Shown piece by piece: positions 33,783-47,069 of a stretch of DNA of 64,000 bases. The stretch is from Morella rubra. Taxonomy: Eukaryota > Streptophyta > Magnoliopsida > Fagales > Myricaceae. A model generated the notes under the pieces. That model did not search any database and was not told where the DNA came from. It saw only the letters and a list, made by a program, of their open reading frames with translations. Both the position numbers and the translations under genes were made by a program. The stretch covers positions 16,726,460-16,790,459 of the forward strand of contig CM025855.1 of the NCBI GenBank assembly GCA_003952965.2, read 5' to 3'. The number at the start of each line of letters is the position of its first letter. The stretch's first letter is position 1.

Positions 33783-36452
33783 GTACCCAATATGAACCTG
33801 TTAATTCCGGTTCTTAGGCGTGTTCTTCATACAAAGAATGAGTGAGATCAACAATCAGACCTTACTGTATACCACACTTCATGTCCCTAGTCATTTTAAC
33901 TGACACGAATAAAAATTATAATTAAATTTTGACTTATTATTTATATCATAATTTTTAGTTATCAAATCTATAACGTAGTTATGCTTATTTCTTAGTGCAA
34001 TTTTTTTTTTCGAAATTAGGCAAGTTAATCCAGCACACCATATAGAAGCAATTACATCGAATAAATCATATTTTAAAGGCAGAGCACTGGATATAGGAAA
34101 TATATGAAAGAATGGGGCAGCGTATTTTTGGGATTCTGGTTTCTTTTATAGTATGTTCTGTTAGTTGATAAAAAAAAAAAAAAAAAGACGTTGCGTCTCA
34201 TGGGACAGTCCCAATCCCCGAAGACAATGGAATTGAAACCAAGTTTTTTTTCTTAATTTTATATTTCTGTTAAATCAACAACAGTTGTGAAAGCATATAT
34301 TAATTGCGTAATATGATACTTACCGAGATAAATATTCTTTCCACCCATTAATAATAAAGTGTTTTTATATATTACACTCTACTTTATCCATTTTGATACA
34401 GTACATTTTTTAACTACAAATTTTATATACTTTGCACCTTTTATCAAATTAGATGAAAATGATGATAATATTCCTTAACCATTTTGCGTCTTTGCACATC
34501 TGATCAACATAATTAATGTCAATTCCTGAAGTCATCCGGATATCATAAAAACTTCATCTAAAAAGTTTTTGGAAGAATCGGAAAGATGAGGCTACAACTT
34601 GTGAGCAATTATTAGAACGAAGAATTTGTTCATTCCCTGGCATGGAATAGGCCAAACAAAAACCTGGAATGGCCGAAGATAGTTGGCGGTGGATTTGCAT
34701 TAGTCACAAATTACACTAGTATCTAAACTTCAACGAAAATTGACTGAAACAGCACGAATTTAACACAATGAGCAAAAGTCTTAAAGAAATTATTTTAATA
34801 GAAATCCCAAGAACACAAACGGACTAAACTCATCGGATGACGCACAATTTTACATCAGCTAATGCGTCTAGGGCTCGGGCCACAGTAATTAGGACCGACT
34901 GATGCAGAGTCATTAGAAGGATAATATAGGAGCCAAAATGTGGGTGGGTACCTCAAACTGTGGAAGGAAAGCTTCTCATCTGCAATGGGTGCAACCTCAA
35001 GATGGCTGGGTCCCTCAAAAGATTCCATTTTTTGATCAGTTGTTTCAATTTGTTGTTTTGTGCTTTGTTTTTTTCTCAAGGCTCTGAATCTTTCATCTTT
35101 GCCTATCTCAAGAAACAATCAAACATTAACAAAACACATTAAAGTAACAAAAGCAGAGCAAATGACAAAAAATATTGTCTGAAGGGAACAACCAGATCAT
35201 ATGACCAAACCCACACAATCATCGACCACGATTACGAGGAATGCGTGTAGGAAACACCCTGTCTGGGGGCTAATTGAGACTCATAAATTAAATGTCACTT
35301 TGTTATAATATATGATCATAATCTACTATTATAGTGGGTCTGCATCATTTCGCACGTAACAAATTAGACAAATTGGGTTAAACAAAAAGAACATCAAATC
35401 CGTGGCATGATTGTTAATCCCCTTTGGTTAGATTTTCTTAATAAAAGATAATGTAATAGTACAAGAAAGATAAAATAATACTATTAATTAATCAAAAGTT
35501 AGCAGGTGCATCGCGTTATTGGGATACGGAATATATGCCCTCGTGTGCATATAATATATGTACTATATCATACGATATATGTATATAGTAGGATAAAGGG
35601 CACCGCGTTACACGGGTACAGGTGGGCCAAATAATCGAAGACCTTCGCATGAGTCAAAAGAACTATTAATAAAAAAGTTTGGTTATTGTCTTTAATCATT
35701 CAATTTGGCATCATTTACGCTGACGAACGATGTGATCTGCAGCTTAAATTTGACTTCTTAATTAGTGATATCTTGACCACTTCTGCCAACGCATGTTGTT
35801 GGCCCAAGAAACCGGAACTGATTTACCCTTGGGGCTTCGCTGCAGAGGGTGTGCATAAAAGGAAATTGCCACCGTTTTTAATTTTTCAAACGTGCGATTA
35901 TGTCTGCCTTAGTGGCCAGGTGGGGTAAAGTACTGGTTGTTGAGAAAAAACAAAAAAGTGGTTTTCACTGTTCCAGCGGGTGATTTTTGTGTCTTATGGA
36001 GCAGAGAAGCAAGGAAGAGGACATGGAGAGAGGAGGACAAAAGGTCAATTTTTATTACCGAAATTTTTTTAATAAGAATGTAAATTGTTTAAAAAATTAA
36101 TAATAGATAGATGCAATGTGATAAAAATGATATTTTGAGATGCCACTACGGGCAATTTCTTTTATACGACTTTGCATGCAAGTGCATCATTATGTACTCT
36201 TTAATTGCTATGAGATAATCTCATTTTGCAAGTATATGATCTTATTGCTATTTAATTCATTTTTCTATTAATATGATTGTAATAGTAAGCTTTCTGTTTC
36301 TATTGTTCATATAGAATACATAAGGACCAACCAAAGGCAAGAAATCCTAGGACTCCGCCCACAAAATATGTCACTTGATATGATGCCTAAGGGTGAATTT
36401 TGTGGCTGGTTTCCGTGATTATGTAAGCGTTATGTTTGTCATTTATGGTAGT
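33783..36452. other. Gene-less interval between two CACTA elements
   Basis: AT-rich; no domain-bearing frame or clear element. A 15-16-base A run lies near 34170, and a small palindromic TATATGTACTATATCATA-type stretch near 35550-35590 sits between two GCA(T/C)CGCGTTA motifs. Confidence 0.45.
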
Positions 36453-38039
36453 CACTACTCGAAAATTGAGTTTTAATGACGAAATTCTCGGTGACTTCAT
36501 TTCGTCACTAAAAAAGGTTTTTGTGACAAAAATATTTTTCATCACCAATTTCGTCACTAAAGGTCTTATGTGTGAAGAAATAAAATTTTGTCACTAAAAG
36601 TTAATTTTTTCATGACGAAAATTTTTGTCACACGACGATCGATCGGTTACTCAACGATTGATTGCACCTTTTGTGACGAAACGCTCCGTCACTAAATGCA
36701 AAGAGTTTTGGATACGAAATTACGTCATCACCACAACCGATCGATCAGTGGTTATAAACTAATTGATCGGTTACTAATCAACACATGGCTTTGACAGGCG
36801 ATCGACACCGATCTATCGGTTAGCGTAATCGTCCGAAAATGCGAAGCGTCGATCATCGGTAAGCGTAATCGTCAATTGAATGAAGCACCGATCGACGATG
36901 TTGTTGCAAGAATGAGTGTGCCACGTGTTACGAACTATCGATCGATCGCTAAACCATGACGATCGATTGTAAGCGTAACCGTCACTTTTTTCAATCATCG
37001 ATTCGATCATTGAGAGAGCAATTGTTCGTTGTTTCAACAAACGGTAGAACACCACGTGTTAAAAAAGCAAGCGATCGATCGGCACACCACTACGATCGAT
37101 CGGCACGAAGGATTATATGAAACCACCGAAGTCATTTTACCAATTATCTCTCCACAAAATCTCTCAAATCCTCTCAAATTTCAAGGAGCCATTTCGTGCT
37201 GCATTGTCCTCCAAAGTGCTGTGGAATCATCCCCCGTTGTCATCTACATCAAAGGTACGTACTTATGTTGTTTTTTAGCGATATTAAGCGGTTTTAAATG
37301 AGTTTTTAGTTTTTTTTTTTTTTTAATTTGCTATATAATCCATTTAGGTCTGTAAAATGTATTTATTTTAGTGTTAATGTATGTTTTAGGAGTTTAGGAT
37401 TGTTTAGGGATCAATTTGGGGTGATTTTGAGTGTGTTTTGGGGTTTTATAGGATCTGTGCATTTTTGTCGATCAATCGCCATTAAGGCGATCGATCGTTA
37501 GGTAGATGCTGAGTCAAACGATCGATCGATTTGTTTTATTAGGACCAATCGATCGGTCCCCAAAACTATGCATTTCAATTTGGGATCGATAGATCGGTCC
37601 ATGATGCTGTGCATTTTACAAGTCATGATCGATCGATCACTTATACCAAAGTGATTGATCTATCAACTTAATATGAAACACATCATTTTACATGTAGTGA
37701 TCAATCGGTCAATTTGAACGATCGATCGGTATATAGTGATCGATCGATCGATCGATTATAATATGTTTCTCGATTGATTGATCGCTATTTTTCCAAACAA
37801 CATTTTCATTAGTCGATCGATCAGTTATTTACGCGATCATTGCTATGTTGAGTGATTGATTGCTGGGAATGGCGATGAATCGTTATTTTGTTGCAGCTTC
37901 TTTAATACTTTAATTATGTTATTGTGATTATTTATTAACACATATTTATATACAATTTTGCAGCATACTAAAATGTCAAGGAGTTAAGCGTGTGCACACA
38001 ACGAGGACCGGGGCGGGATTTGTCCCAAGACTAGAAGGC

Positions 38040-38690
38040 CGCTGATCCGATGATAAACTTGGAGAGGTGGATGGAGTACTTGAGGGGCGGCCGGTGGCCA
38101 AGAGCATCCAGTGACGCTCTCTCATTTTGATGACTTATTATAAAAGGAGCACACCCTCTACCAACTCTTTGAGTACCAAGGATTCCTGCATTAGCTCTCG
38201 TGGACGGAGGTTTCTGTGTCGACACCCTCGTGTATGATTTCTTCTGTGCGCTTGTCTCGGCAGATAGAGCACTGAGGTGTAGATGGAAGTGCGTTCATAT
38301 TCTCGCAGACGTCATTGCCAATTTCTTACACTGCCCCTACCTGAGACCCCCTGCTTCCCTGTGGTACCCTTGACGGATGAGTAGAGGACATCAGAGAAGG
38401 ACCTGTGGACTCTTATGTCAGGGAAGACCTCTGCAGTTATTAACAACATAATCAAACAGAATGAGTTCTTACCATTTTGCGGATTTTACACCCCATCTGT
38501 ACGCCGAATGTCAATGGCAGAACTCATGGGACAAGTGTCCATTCACTAGAGCTCAGTGCATGCTCTTACTGGGTCAGCAGACGTGGATAGATGCCCATTC
38601 ATTAAGGAACATTAGGCTCTCATACGACGTGTTTCTGACTCAGTTCCTCATTTCTCGGGTGTCGTGATCGCTGACAGGGAGACTTATAAG
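38040..38690 (+). pseudogene. Decayed 'putative plant transposon protein'-like coding fragment
   Basis: A GC-richer, non-repetitive island inside the CGATCGAT region. Frames read YQLFEYQGFL, then after a one-base shift ALVDGGFCVDTLVYDFF, RCRWKCVHILADVIANFLHC, and later TPHLYAECQWQNSW and TRAQCMLLLGQQTW. The pattern (xLVxxFYxxL, then a short V/I-rich strand and IxxxL) resembles the domain of plant retrotransposon/transposon proteins often labelled putative plant transposon protein. At least two frameshifts and several stops. The assignment is from pattern only. Confidence 0.3.
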
Positions 38691-38731
38691 GGGTTATGAG
38701 CACCTGAACAAGTTCACCTTGTCCAGGAGCA

Positions 38732-39385
38732 AGGTATTATAAGCGATTGATCGGTAAAACACGATGTTGTTTAGATATATCTAATCGACCGATCGTTCAA
38801 AACTACCGATCGATTGTCAAACATGCTGTCGTTTTTTAACATAACGTCGATCGATCAGTACACGGAACAACGATCGATTGGCATTATGCGTCATCGTTAA
38901 AGCACGATTTCATTTAGATATATATAGTCAACCGATCGTTCAAAACTACCAATCGATTGTCAAACACATCGTTGTTTTTTAAAATAACGCTGATCAATCG
39001 GTACATGGAACATCGATCGATCGACGTTATGCGTCGTCAATTAAGCGACATGTCCTCTTGATTTTTATTTTATTTTATTTTAGGATCATTGATCGATCGG
39101 TATTATAAGCAATCAATCAGTAAAGCACAGTGTAGTTTAGATATATCTAATCGACCGATTGTTCAAAACTACTAATCGATTATCAAACACGCCGTAGTTT
39201 TGGTGCATAACGCTGATCGATTGGTACATGGAAGACCGATCGATCGGCGTTATGCGTCGTCGTTTCCTTTATACAAAGTAATCAATCATGAAAGACGTCG
39301 TCATTTTGGTTTATGTCAGCCGATCGATCGGTATATGGTACACCGATCGATCAGCATTATGCGTCGTCATTTTTGTTATACGAAG
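38732..39385 (+). repeat. Tandem array within the CGATCGAT region (about 3.5 units)
   Basis: Units begin with GATATATCTAATCGACCGAT or variants at 38774, 38917 and 39140, each followed by GTTCAAAACTAC, GTACA(C/T)GGAA and GCGTTATGCGTCGTC-like blocks. A partial unit runs 39278-39385. Spacing is about 143 and 223 bp; the longer unit includes an extra TCGGTATTATAAGCAATC block, also present before the first unit. Confidence 0.7.
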
Positions 39386-41212
39386 TGATCGATTGTTAAC
39401 ATAAAGAGATCGATCGACTAACACGACGTCGTTTTAATCTCAAAGGATGATCGATCGGTGTATTATACTGATCGATCGGCATACAAAATTTATTTTTAAG
39501 CATTGGTGATTGAATAATGTGAGTTTAAATGATTGGAAACACGAAATATATATTAACAAAGTATGTTATGTGTATTTAGATTACATAAAAACATATAAAG
39601 TACACATCATTAATATTTAGGAAAGCATGTATAAGTTGTACATGTTGCATCAAGAAACATTTGTAAGAGTTAGTATGAGCAATGTATTAAGATGTCATAA
39701 ACTAGTGATATAATTCTTATTTAGCACATGATTATAAGTTATTAGTATGAGGTATGTATTAAGATGACATTATAAGTAAAATAATTTTATTGTTAGGTTA
39801 AAAATCGTTTTTTTAATAATTAGGTTACCAATCGATCGGATGTCTTTTAAGAGTTTGAGAATGACCGATTGTCTTAGATTGCTGATCGATGGCTTGCATC
39901 TGTCGTCGTTTTAAATTCACTTATCGATCGATCGGTTAAAAATTTAAAAGAATTTTAAAGCTGACAAGGCGATCAATCGGTGTTTATCAAACTTAAAATG
40001 CCAAAATGCTCTAAGTCCGTGGGTGAAGTGCAAAAATACACCCACGGCAAGGAGGAGACCAAAGGCTTGTGGCAATGAGCTATTTTTTAACCGTGTGAAT
40101 ATTGAAAAATTTAGGCGAAATTTATGGGATTTTGGTGTGGATTTAGTTCATTTTGGTGTTGATTTCGTGCAAGAGGTAATTTACTCACTACACTACGATT
40201 TAGGAATGATTTGGTTGGTTATTTGGTGATTATTTTGATTTGTCTATTTGTGGGTATTGTGGATATGATTTGTGATGATTAGAGCTTATTAGGGTGTTTT
40301 TAATATGTACATTGGAATGAGTATTGCATGAGGATAATTTGGGCATGGATTTGAGTGTGTGGGGAGGCTTGGCAAGTTATTGATCGATCGCCATTTTCAA
40401 TCGTCTGTTACAATCGATCGTCGATGATCGATCGTCTTAGTCAATTCATAGACCGATCGATCGCCATTACCGATCGATCAATGTTTAAAGATTGCAAATT
40501 ATTGATCATGTGTAGCATTTATACTATTTACATGTTTGATTATTGAAGTGTTTGAGTTCTGAAAATGAATCATGAAGTTTGAGAAGACTAGAATATGATT
40601 ATATGAGTGTTTTTTTATTATTGATGCATGTGTAGTATTTGAGTTATTTACATGTTTGATTATTGAAGTGCTTGAGTTCTAGAAATAAATTATGGAGTTT
40701 GAGAAGCATGGAGGATGAATATTGGAGTGTTTTTACTTGTTCTGTTTGAGTTTATTTTTGGAATATAATGTGTGTACCCTTAGACCCGTTCAAGGGTTAG
40801 GACGCGATAAATATGCGTTTATCACGTAATAACCCTTGAATTGTCCAAAATATGACAGTTTGAGATTGTGTATTCGTGGTTGGACGAGTTCGGTACTTGT
40901 GTCCTGTCCAGTCTTGGAGGAAGTTCAGTATCATCTACCTTTTGTCTTCTGGGTATACTACTAACATTGGTGTATGACGTCATACAACTATCGTTGATGA
41001 CGTTTGCCCCCAACGCTGGTGCGTGTACTTGGGGACTGGGGAGATGCTGCGAATTTTTTTCAGGTATGGATGGACACAAGTCGAACTGACGTTCAACTCC
41101 AAATGCACAATCTTGAATGGGATAGGACCTATCAGCTGGGCAAAAAGTCAAGTTTCAATGATTGGGTGTTTATGAGTTACTTAATGTCGTGTATTGTTTT
41201 AGATTGGTGGCG

Positions 41213-44200
41213 ATGGATAAGAGTTGGGTTTACGAGAAAAATCGTTTGGTGAAAAGTATGCGGAGGGGGTCGTGGGTTTGTCAGTATGGCTGCTTGTTGT
41301 GTAGACTCTCGGGTCAGATCAGATGTCCGTGTCGGAAATGCAGAAATGTAGTGTTTCAAGTGTTGATAAAATGGAAGATCATATATACATTAATGGGTTT
41401 GATGTGAGCTATAAGTTATGGGTGTTTCACGGGGAGGGTATTCAACTTGCTTCAAATCTGAGTCAAGAGTCTAGTGCGAGCTTACCACATAGTGATGAGG
41501 ATTTAGAGGGAGATAGCTCTATGGGATGGAGGAAATGTTAACCGATGTTCGTGTAGGATTAGAAGGTTGGGGTTGAAATGGAGAACCCTATATTAGGGAA
41601 ACCCCTACTTTGGGACCGAAGGCTTCGACACCATTTGATAAGTTATGGGAAGAGGCAGAACATGAATTGTATCCTGGATGTACCAAGTTTAGTAAGTTGT
41701 CATTTACGGTCCGGTTGTTGCATGTGAAGTCAGAGAATAAGTTGTCGGTTAAGGCATTTGATATGGTATTACAGTTGATTAAGGAGGCATTGCCAGAGGG
41801 GAGACGTTACCAGATCGTATTACGAGGCGAAACAATTGCGAAAGGGTCTTGGGTTTAGTTATGATAAGATCCATGCATGTCAGAATGATTGTGTGTTGTT
41901 TTGGAAGGAAAACAGTGAGTTAGACAGATGTCCGATATGTGGGTGTCTCGGTGAAAATTCGAAGATGACTTGCGCAATCGAATTCCCAGAAAGTGTTGCA
42001 TCATTTCCCTTTGATCCCTAGACTTAAACGTTTGTTTACCACAAAAGATGTAGCTCATGACATGAGATGGCATAAGGAGAAACGGGTCAATGATGGGGAG
42101 AGTATTGAGGCATCTTGCAGATTCATTGGTTTGGAAGAATTTTGATAAGGACCATAGTTGGTTTGCTCAAGATGCCCGCAACGTCCGCCTTGGTCTTGCT
42201 TCGACGGTTCAATCCGTTCGAAAACATGAGCAATGCATACAGTATTTGGCCAGTCGTTGTGTTTCCTTATAATTTACCCCATGGAGGTGTATGAAGGTCC
42301 ATTTTCACTGATGACTCTTTTGATCCCGGGTCGCAAGTCACCGGGAAATGATATAGATGTATATCTTCGACCCTTAGTGGACGAGTTGAAACAACTATGG
42401 GAAGATGGAGTTGAGACACATGACGCTTCAGATGGGACGACATTTAAGATGCATGCAGCTTTGATGTGGACCATAAATGATTTCCCAGCATATGCCAATT
42501 TATCTGGATGGAGTACCAAAGGGAAGTTGGCATGTCCAACGTGTAATTTAGACACTGACTATAAGTGGTTGAAGCATGGGAGAAGAATGTGTTATATGGG
42601 TCATAGGAGATACTTGACACCGGGGCATGCATGGAGATATGATGTGGATACGTTTGATGGGAAAGAAGAACATAGACTTCCACCAAGGGAGTTAACTGGT
42701 GAGGACATATTGGAACAATTGACGCATGTCGGGGAGACTATCTTTGGTAAAGCGTCAGGGAAGAATAGGGGAAAGAAGAAACAATCGTCGAACGTTTGAA
42801 TTGGATGAAGAAGAGCATCTTTTTCCAACTGCCGTATTGGAGTACATTAGGGTTACGGCATAACTTGGACGTGATGCACATCGAGAAGAACATATGTGAC
42901 AACGTGATTGGACGGTGATGAATATCGAGTTCAAGACCAGAGATTCAGCGGGTGCACGTAGAGATTTAGCTGAAATGGGGTTAAAAAAGACTTGCACTTG
43001 GTGTATGACGGTCGGGTTGAATTGATGCCTCAAGCGGCGTATACTTTAACTCGGAAGAGCGAAAGAGGGCCTGTGAGTGGTTAAAAGATGTGAGGTTCCC
43101 GATGGTTATGCTGCTGAGATTTCACGTTGTGTGAATCTAGATGAGTTGAAGGTGTCTGGAATGAAAAGTCATGATTGTCATGTGTTCTTGCAGAGGTTCT
43201 TCCAATGACCGAATTATGTTTGTTTTTTCGAGAGTTGTGTCACGTACGTTGAAGATTTCTATATTGCAGAGGATGTTGGAAGATATCGGGATAATTTTAT
43301 GCAAGTTGGAAATGATTTTTCCACTGCTTTTTTTACATAATGATGCATTTGGCGATCCACTTACCACACAAAGCAATGCTTGCTGACCGGTACAGTATAG
43401 GTGGATGTATCTAGTTGAACGGTTGATGGGTGTCTCGAAACGGTATGTGAAAAATAAGTCGTATTCCGAAAGGGTCGATTGCAGAAGCGTATATTGAGAA
43501 TGAGTGTTCGACATTTTGTTCCTAGTACCTCGAGGGGTCGAAATAGTGTTTAATCGCAGAGATCGAAACTACGATTATGGCGACGAGATGGAGGTACCAG
43601 AAAGGTCATTGGATGTGTTCACTCAGAGAATTAGATTGATAGAGGGCTGCAAAAGGGCATGACATAGACCGAACAGAGTTCAAGAAAGCTCGGTGGTATG
43701 TGCTGAACAATTGCAAAGGCATCAGCAACTACTTAGAAGTAAAATAAAATTTTATAGTTTTCTGTAATATATAGTCGTTGATTAACTTTATCGTTACAGT
43801 GAACACATGGACGAACTTCGCGCACAAGGAGTTGGTGACATTTCTCGTACGCATGAGGAACAATTTCCGGATTGGTTCTTAGGGCGAGTAAGTGTTATTG
43901 ACAAAGAATTCTAATTAATATCGTGTCTTTGTTTTTAATGACCTTCTAATATATTGTTGTAGGTTCAAACATTACGTTCTCAAAATCCATGTACATCGAT
44001 CGATGAATTGTATTCATTGGCACGTGGGCCTGATACACGAGTGATGTGTTATTCTGCATGTGTTGTGAATAGATGTAGATATCATACAGTACAATGGGAA
44101 GAACAACGAGAACTCAAAACAGTGGTATTGTAGTACCGGGATCACATGAGGGAAATCCAATAGAATTTTACGGGAGACTTGTAGACATTTATGCCATGCA

Positions 44201-44471
44201 ATACTTGCGGGGAAATACAGTATATTTGTTTAAGTGTGATTGGTGGGACGTCGGAGATCACCGTGGAATTCGTATCGACGAGAACTTTAAGAGCATAAAC
44301 ACTTCCCGACTGTGGTATTCAGAAGATCCATTTGTTTTGGCAAATCAAGCAAGTCAAGTGTTTTATCTAGTTGATAATCTGCATGGACCTACGTGGCGAG
44401 TCGTGCAGAAGTTGTCATGTAGAAATGCATATGACATTCTCGGCCCGGATCCGACAGTGAAGTTGATGTAA
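41213..44471 (+). pseudogene. CACTA TPase (En/Spm type), broken
   Basis: In order: a Transpos_assoc domain from ATG 41213 (MDKSWVYEKNRL, IRCPCRKCRN, HGEGIQ); Transposase_21 pieces (41750-42600: LGFSYDKIHACQNDCVLFWK, CPICG, VLRHLADSLVWKNFD, then an open stretch to 42799 with LIPGRKSPGNDIDVYLRPL, HAALMWTINDFPAYANLSG, KLACPTCNLDT); a DUF4218-like part (43150-43500, HDCHVFLQR); and a DUF4216-like part (44094-44471, LFKCDWWDVGDHRGIRID, WYSEDPFVLANQASQVFYL). TPase cuts and joins CACTA ends. Several frameshifts and stops occur (for example near 41540, 41860, 42020, 42800 and 43690), but residues are well conserved between them. The region 43740-43980 has intron-like AT-rich gaps. Confidence 0.85.
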
Positions 44472-45139
44472 ACGTTGAATAGGGAGCAGCCATCATGAAT
44501 GAAGCGTATCAGAAGGACGATGCCATTGACTTGTTTATAGACTTCCGACAGTTTAACCTTAATCTGCTACGGAGGGATGACGTTACGCCAAACGTTATCC
44601 AAGCTTCTGATGCAATTGATCGAGGAAGAAAAGACGTATAGATAGTAATGATGTTTCAGAGGGGGATGAAGCGAAAATTGAAGAAAATAGCGAAGAAAGT
44701 GGGGACGAAGATTCGTTCGAAAGTGATAGCAACTCTACTGAGGATGAGGCATTGGGCGATAACGTGCAAGAATCAGATTCTGATTAATAATTTCTTTCAA
44801 GTATATTTTCTTTGTAATGTTGATGTTTGCTGAACTATTTTTACTGTTATTGTCTCTTTTACCACGTCTTTATCGTTTGTTTTATTCTATCACAGCTTGT
44901 ACGATGAAATGAAGCGTGGACAAGAATTTTCTTTAGTTACTTCTGGACAATTGCATAACACACTTACTCCACTTAGTATGAGTTTGATCCCGAGTCCTAC
45001 TCTGAGCGCTCCTTCTCCGAGACGAATGAAGCCATGAGTCAAGGCACGCTAGCTTGTCTTAGTAGTTGTGCATGTACTAAATTATTCAAAGTTATATTTT
45101 ATTTTTTTTAAGTTAAACAACTTATTAACTTTGTTAATT

Positions 45140-46580
45140 TCATTTTATATAGCGACATCTGCTTCTAAGCGTGGGTTAGGTAGGACACTTGGGGTTGGTT
45201 TGGAGAAGATTCTTGGGTCCTGGTCCAGGTCCGGGAAAGTATCACTGCATATCCTGGAGGGATAGTGTGGAGGAGTGCCTTCCATTGCTACCACCCTATC
45301 GATAAAGATTGGAATGTTGGTCCGAGTATTGATTCTGATCTCCGTTAATAAGTGGGCTGATGTTCCTGCAAAAGTGAAGAAGTACATTATGGATCGGGTG
45401 TTGGTATGATTAAACTCGTAAACATAGAATTTTTGGTTAAGCATTTCGTTTATCATTATAATATTATATGTTTGATACTTATGCAGGACCACTTCGACCT
45501 TGACTACACCCGTCAGGAGGACGTGAGGACGGTGGTCGAGACTATGATGACAGCACGTCGAAAGCACTGCAACCGGATGCATGCGTATTTTAAGAAGTTC
45601 CCGAGTAAAGAGGCGGCGTTGCTGAAGCCCCACCCTAATATCGAGGAAGAACAGTGGAAGGAGTTATGCAATCTGTTCAGAGTGAAACATTTATGGTATG
45701 TGATTTACAAAAATCCGTTGCTTAAATATTACATTCTTTTAATATCTAATTACTTAAAATATTACATAAACAAAAGCAAGCAAAATAAGAAGAATAGATC
45801 AAAGTTGACTATGAACCACGCTGCTGGTTTGCGCTCGTTCCAGCGCACTCAAGTTTCTATGGTAAGTTAACTACTAAATTTTAATTTTATTGATATTGTT
45901 TGTCAATAACTTTATGCTATTTTCTTGTAGAAAAATCAAGAAAGCGGTGAAATCAATCCTGTAAAGTTGTATAAGAAGAATTATACAAACAAAGATGGTG
46001 TTTGGACCTCGGAAGGAGCGAGAAAAATTTATGTAAGTCGTTTTCATTTTAATCTACTTCATGTAATTTATGTATAGTTTATCTACTTTAATGTTTTTGG
46101 TAATTATTGTCATTTTTTCAGGAACGGATGGATGCCTTTCCAAGAAGGGAAGACTTACACTGAAATTGAAGTATATTCTGAGATATTGGGCAAGAAGTCG
46201 GGATATGTTCGGGATTAGGACGCACGGTTAAGCCTCCGCCTTAATTAAGCTTAACTACACAGTCTTCTGATCTACAACACCAGCTAGCGAAGCAAGGGAT
46301 GAGATAGAAGCAATGAGAGCTGCTAGAGAAAAAGACTTGCAAGAGTTTGTGAAGAAGCAAGCTAAGATGGAGGCCACATTGCGGGACCACCGTGAGGAGC
46401 ATCGGGTGGAGCAAGAGCACGCCCGGTTGGAGCAGGAGGAGCACATGAAAAGGGAGCAAGAGCACAAAAGCGTGGAGTATGAGGAGCGCATGCAAAAGGA
46501 GCAAGAGCGCTTACGGGCAGAAATATCAAAGAGCTGGAGAAGAAAATGTCCTCTGTAATGGTGAAGAAAATGAGCGACAT
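45140..46580 (+). pseudogene. CACTA second ORF (En/Spm transposase_24 type), multi-exon, broken
   Basis: Exon-like blocks flanked by GT/AG-like sites encode family signatures: KWADVPAKVKKYIMDRVL (to 45405); DHFDLDYTRQEDVRT and MHAYFKKFPSKEAALLKPHP (45487-45695); KNRSKLTMNHAAGLRSFQRT (45790-45861); NPVKLYKKNYTNKDGVW (45931-46032); ERMDAFPRREDLH (46121 on), then GLGRTVKPPP after stops, and a coiled-coil tail rich in EQE/KREQE (46313-46550). In En/Spm this type of protein assists TPase and binds subterminal sites. Internal stops near 46160 show decay. Confidence 0.75.
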
Positions 46581-46620
46581 ATCAAAGCGACTAATTCGGC
46601 CAGTTTAGGAGCTCAAAAAG

Positions 46621-47069
46621 GTAGATACATATATGTTGTAATAACTGTCTTTATGTATTATTACAATGTTATTTTTAGTTTAATTACGGATCATTATGTA
46701 TTATTATTAATGCTCATTAATGTGATTATTGTATTATTATTGAAATAGTACGTGTTATATAGTATTTTCTATTATTATTGTTTTTTTTTAAAAAAAAACT
46801 GATTCTGTTATTATCGTTCAATCAGCAATTCCAGGGCTATTTTATGGTGGTTAAAGTTGAGGATTTGTGGACGGTTCAGGGATGCACAAATTCGAGTATT
46901 ATTGATAGTTGATCAATATTGAAATTGTGTCTGTGCATTGGGTAAATGTACATGGAGGAGTTGTAAGCAGTATACAGCTGATGACTCTACCACTAAAGGC
47001 AAAGTACATAGAAAAGATGTACGTGGGTATGAGATACATATATGAATGTTTTTAGTGCAAGTGAGAGAT
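46621..47069. other. Post-CACTA interval
   Basis: AT-rich; the expected CACTA right terminus (inverse of CACTACTCGAAAATTG) was not found here. Confidence 0.4.

Larger units (their letters stand above)
36640..40485. repeat. CGATCGAT-rich arrays in the CACTA 5' region
   Basis: Several dozen GATCGATCGG, CGATCGATTG and variant motifs cluster at 36640-37110, 37465-37880, 38740-39490, 39830-39985 and 40375-40485, often paired. They are palindromic and start near the CACTA terminus. Outside this element the motif is rare in the window. By analogy with En/Spm they could be transposase-binding sites; that is inference. Confidence 0.75.
36453..46620 (+). mobile_element. Large CACTA (En/Spm) element, decayed; right terminus not found
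   Basis: Starts CACTACTCGAAAATTGAG, then TGACGAAATT...TCACTAAA subterminal motifs. Next come a ~4-kb region crowded with CGATCGAT-type motifs, the TPase gene (41213-44471) and the En/Spm transposase_24-type ORF (45140-46580), the usual plant CACTA order. The three bases before the start are AGT. No inverted copy of the terminus occurs downstream before 50 kb, so the right end is lost or rearranged, probably near the LTR-like repeats at 47070. Both ORFs are full of stops and frameshifts, so it is non-autonomous now. Confidence 0.75.

Noticed and set aside
36640-40485. CRISPR-like array of short repeats
   Set aside because: Motifs are degenerate palindromes with irregular spacing, inside a plant CACTA element.
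46241-46504. Leu-rich minus-strand open frame that looks membrane-like
   Set aside because: It is the antisense of the GAG/CAA-rich coiled-coil tail of the En/Spm ORF on the plus strand.
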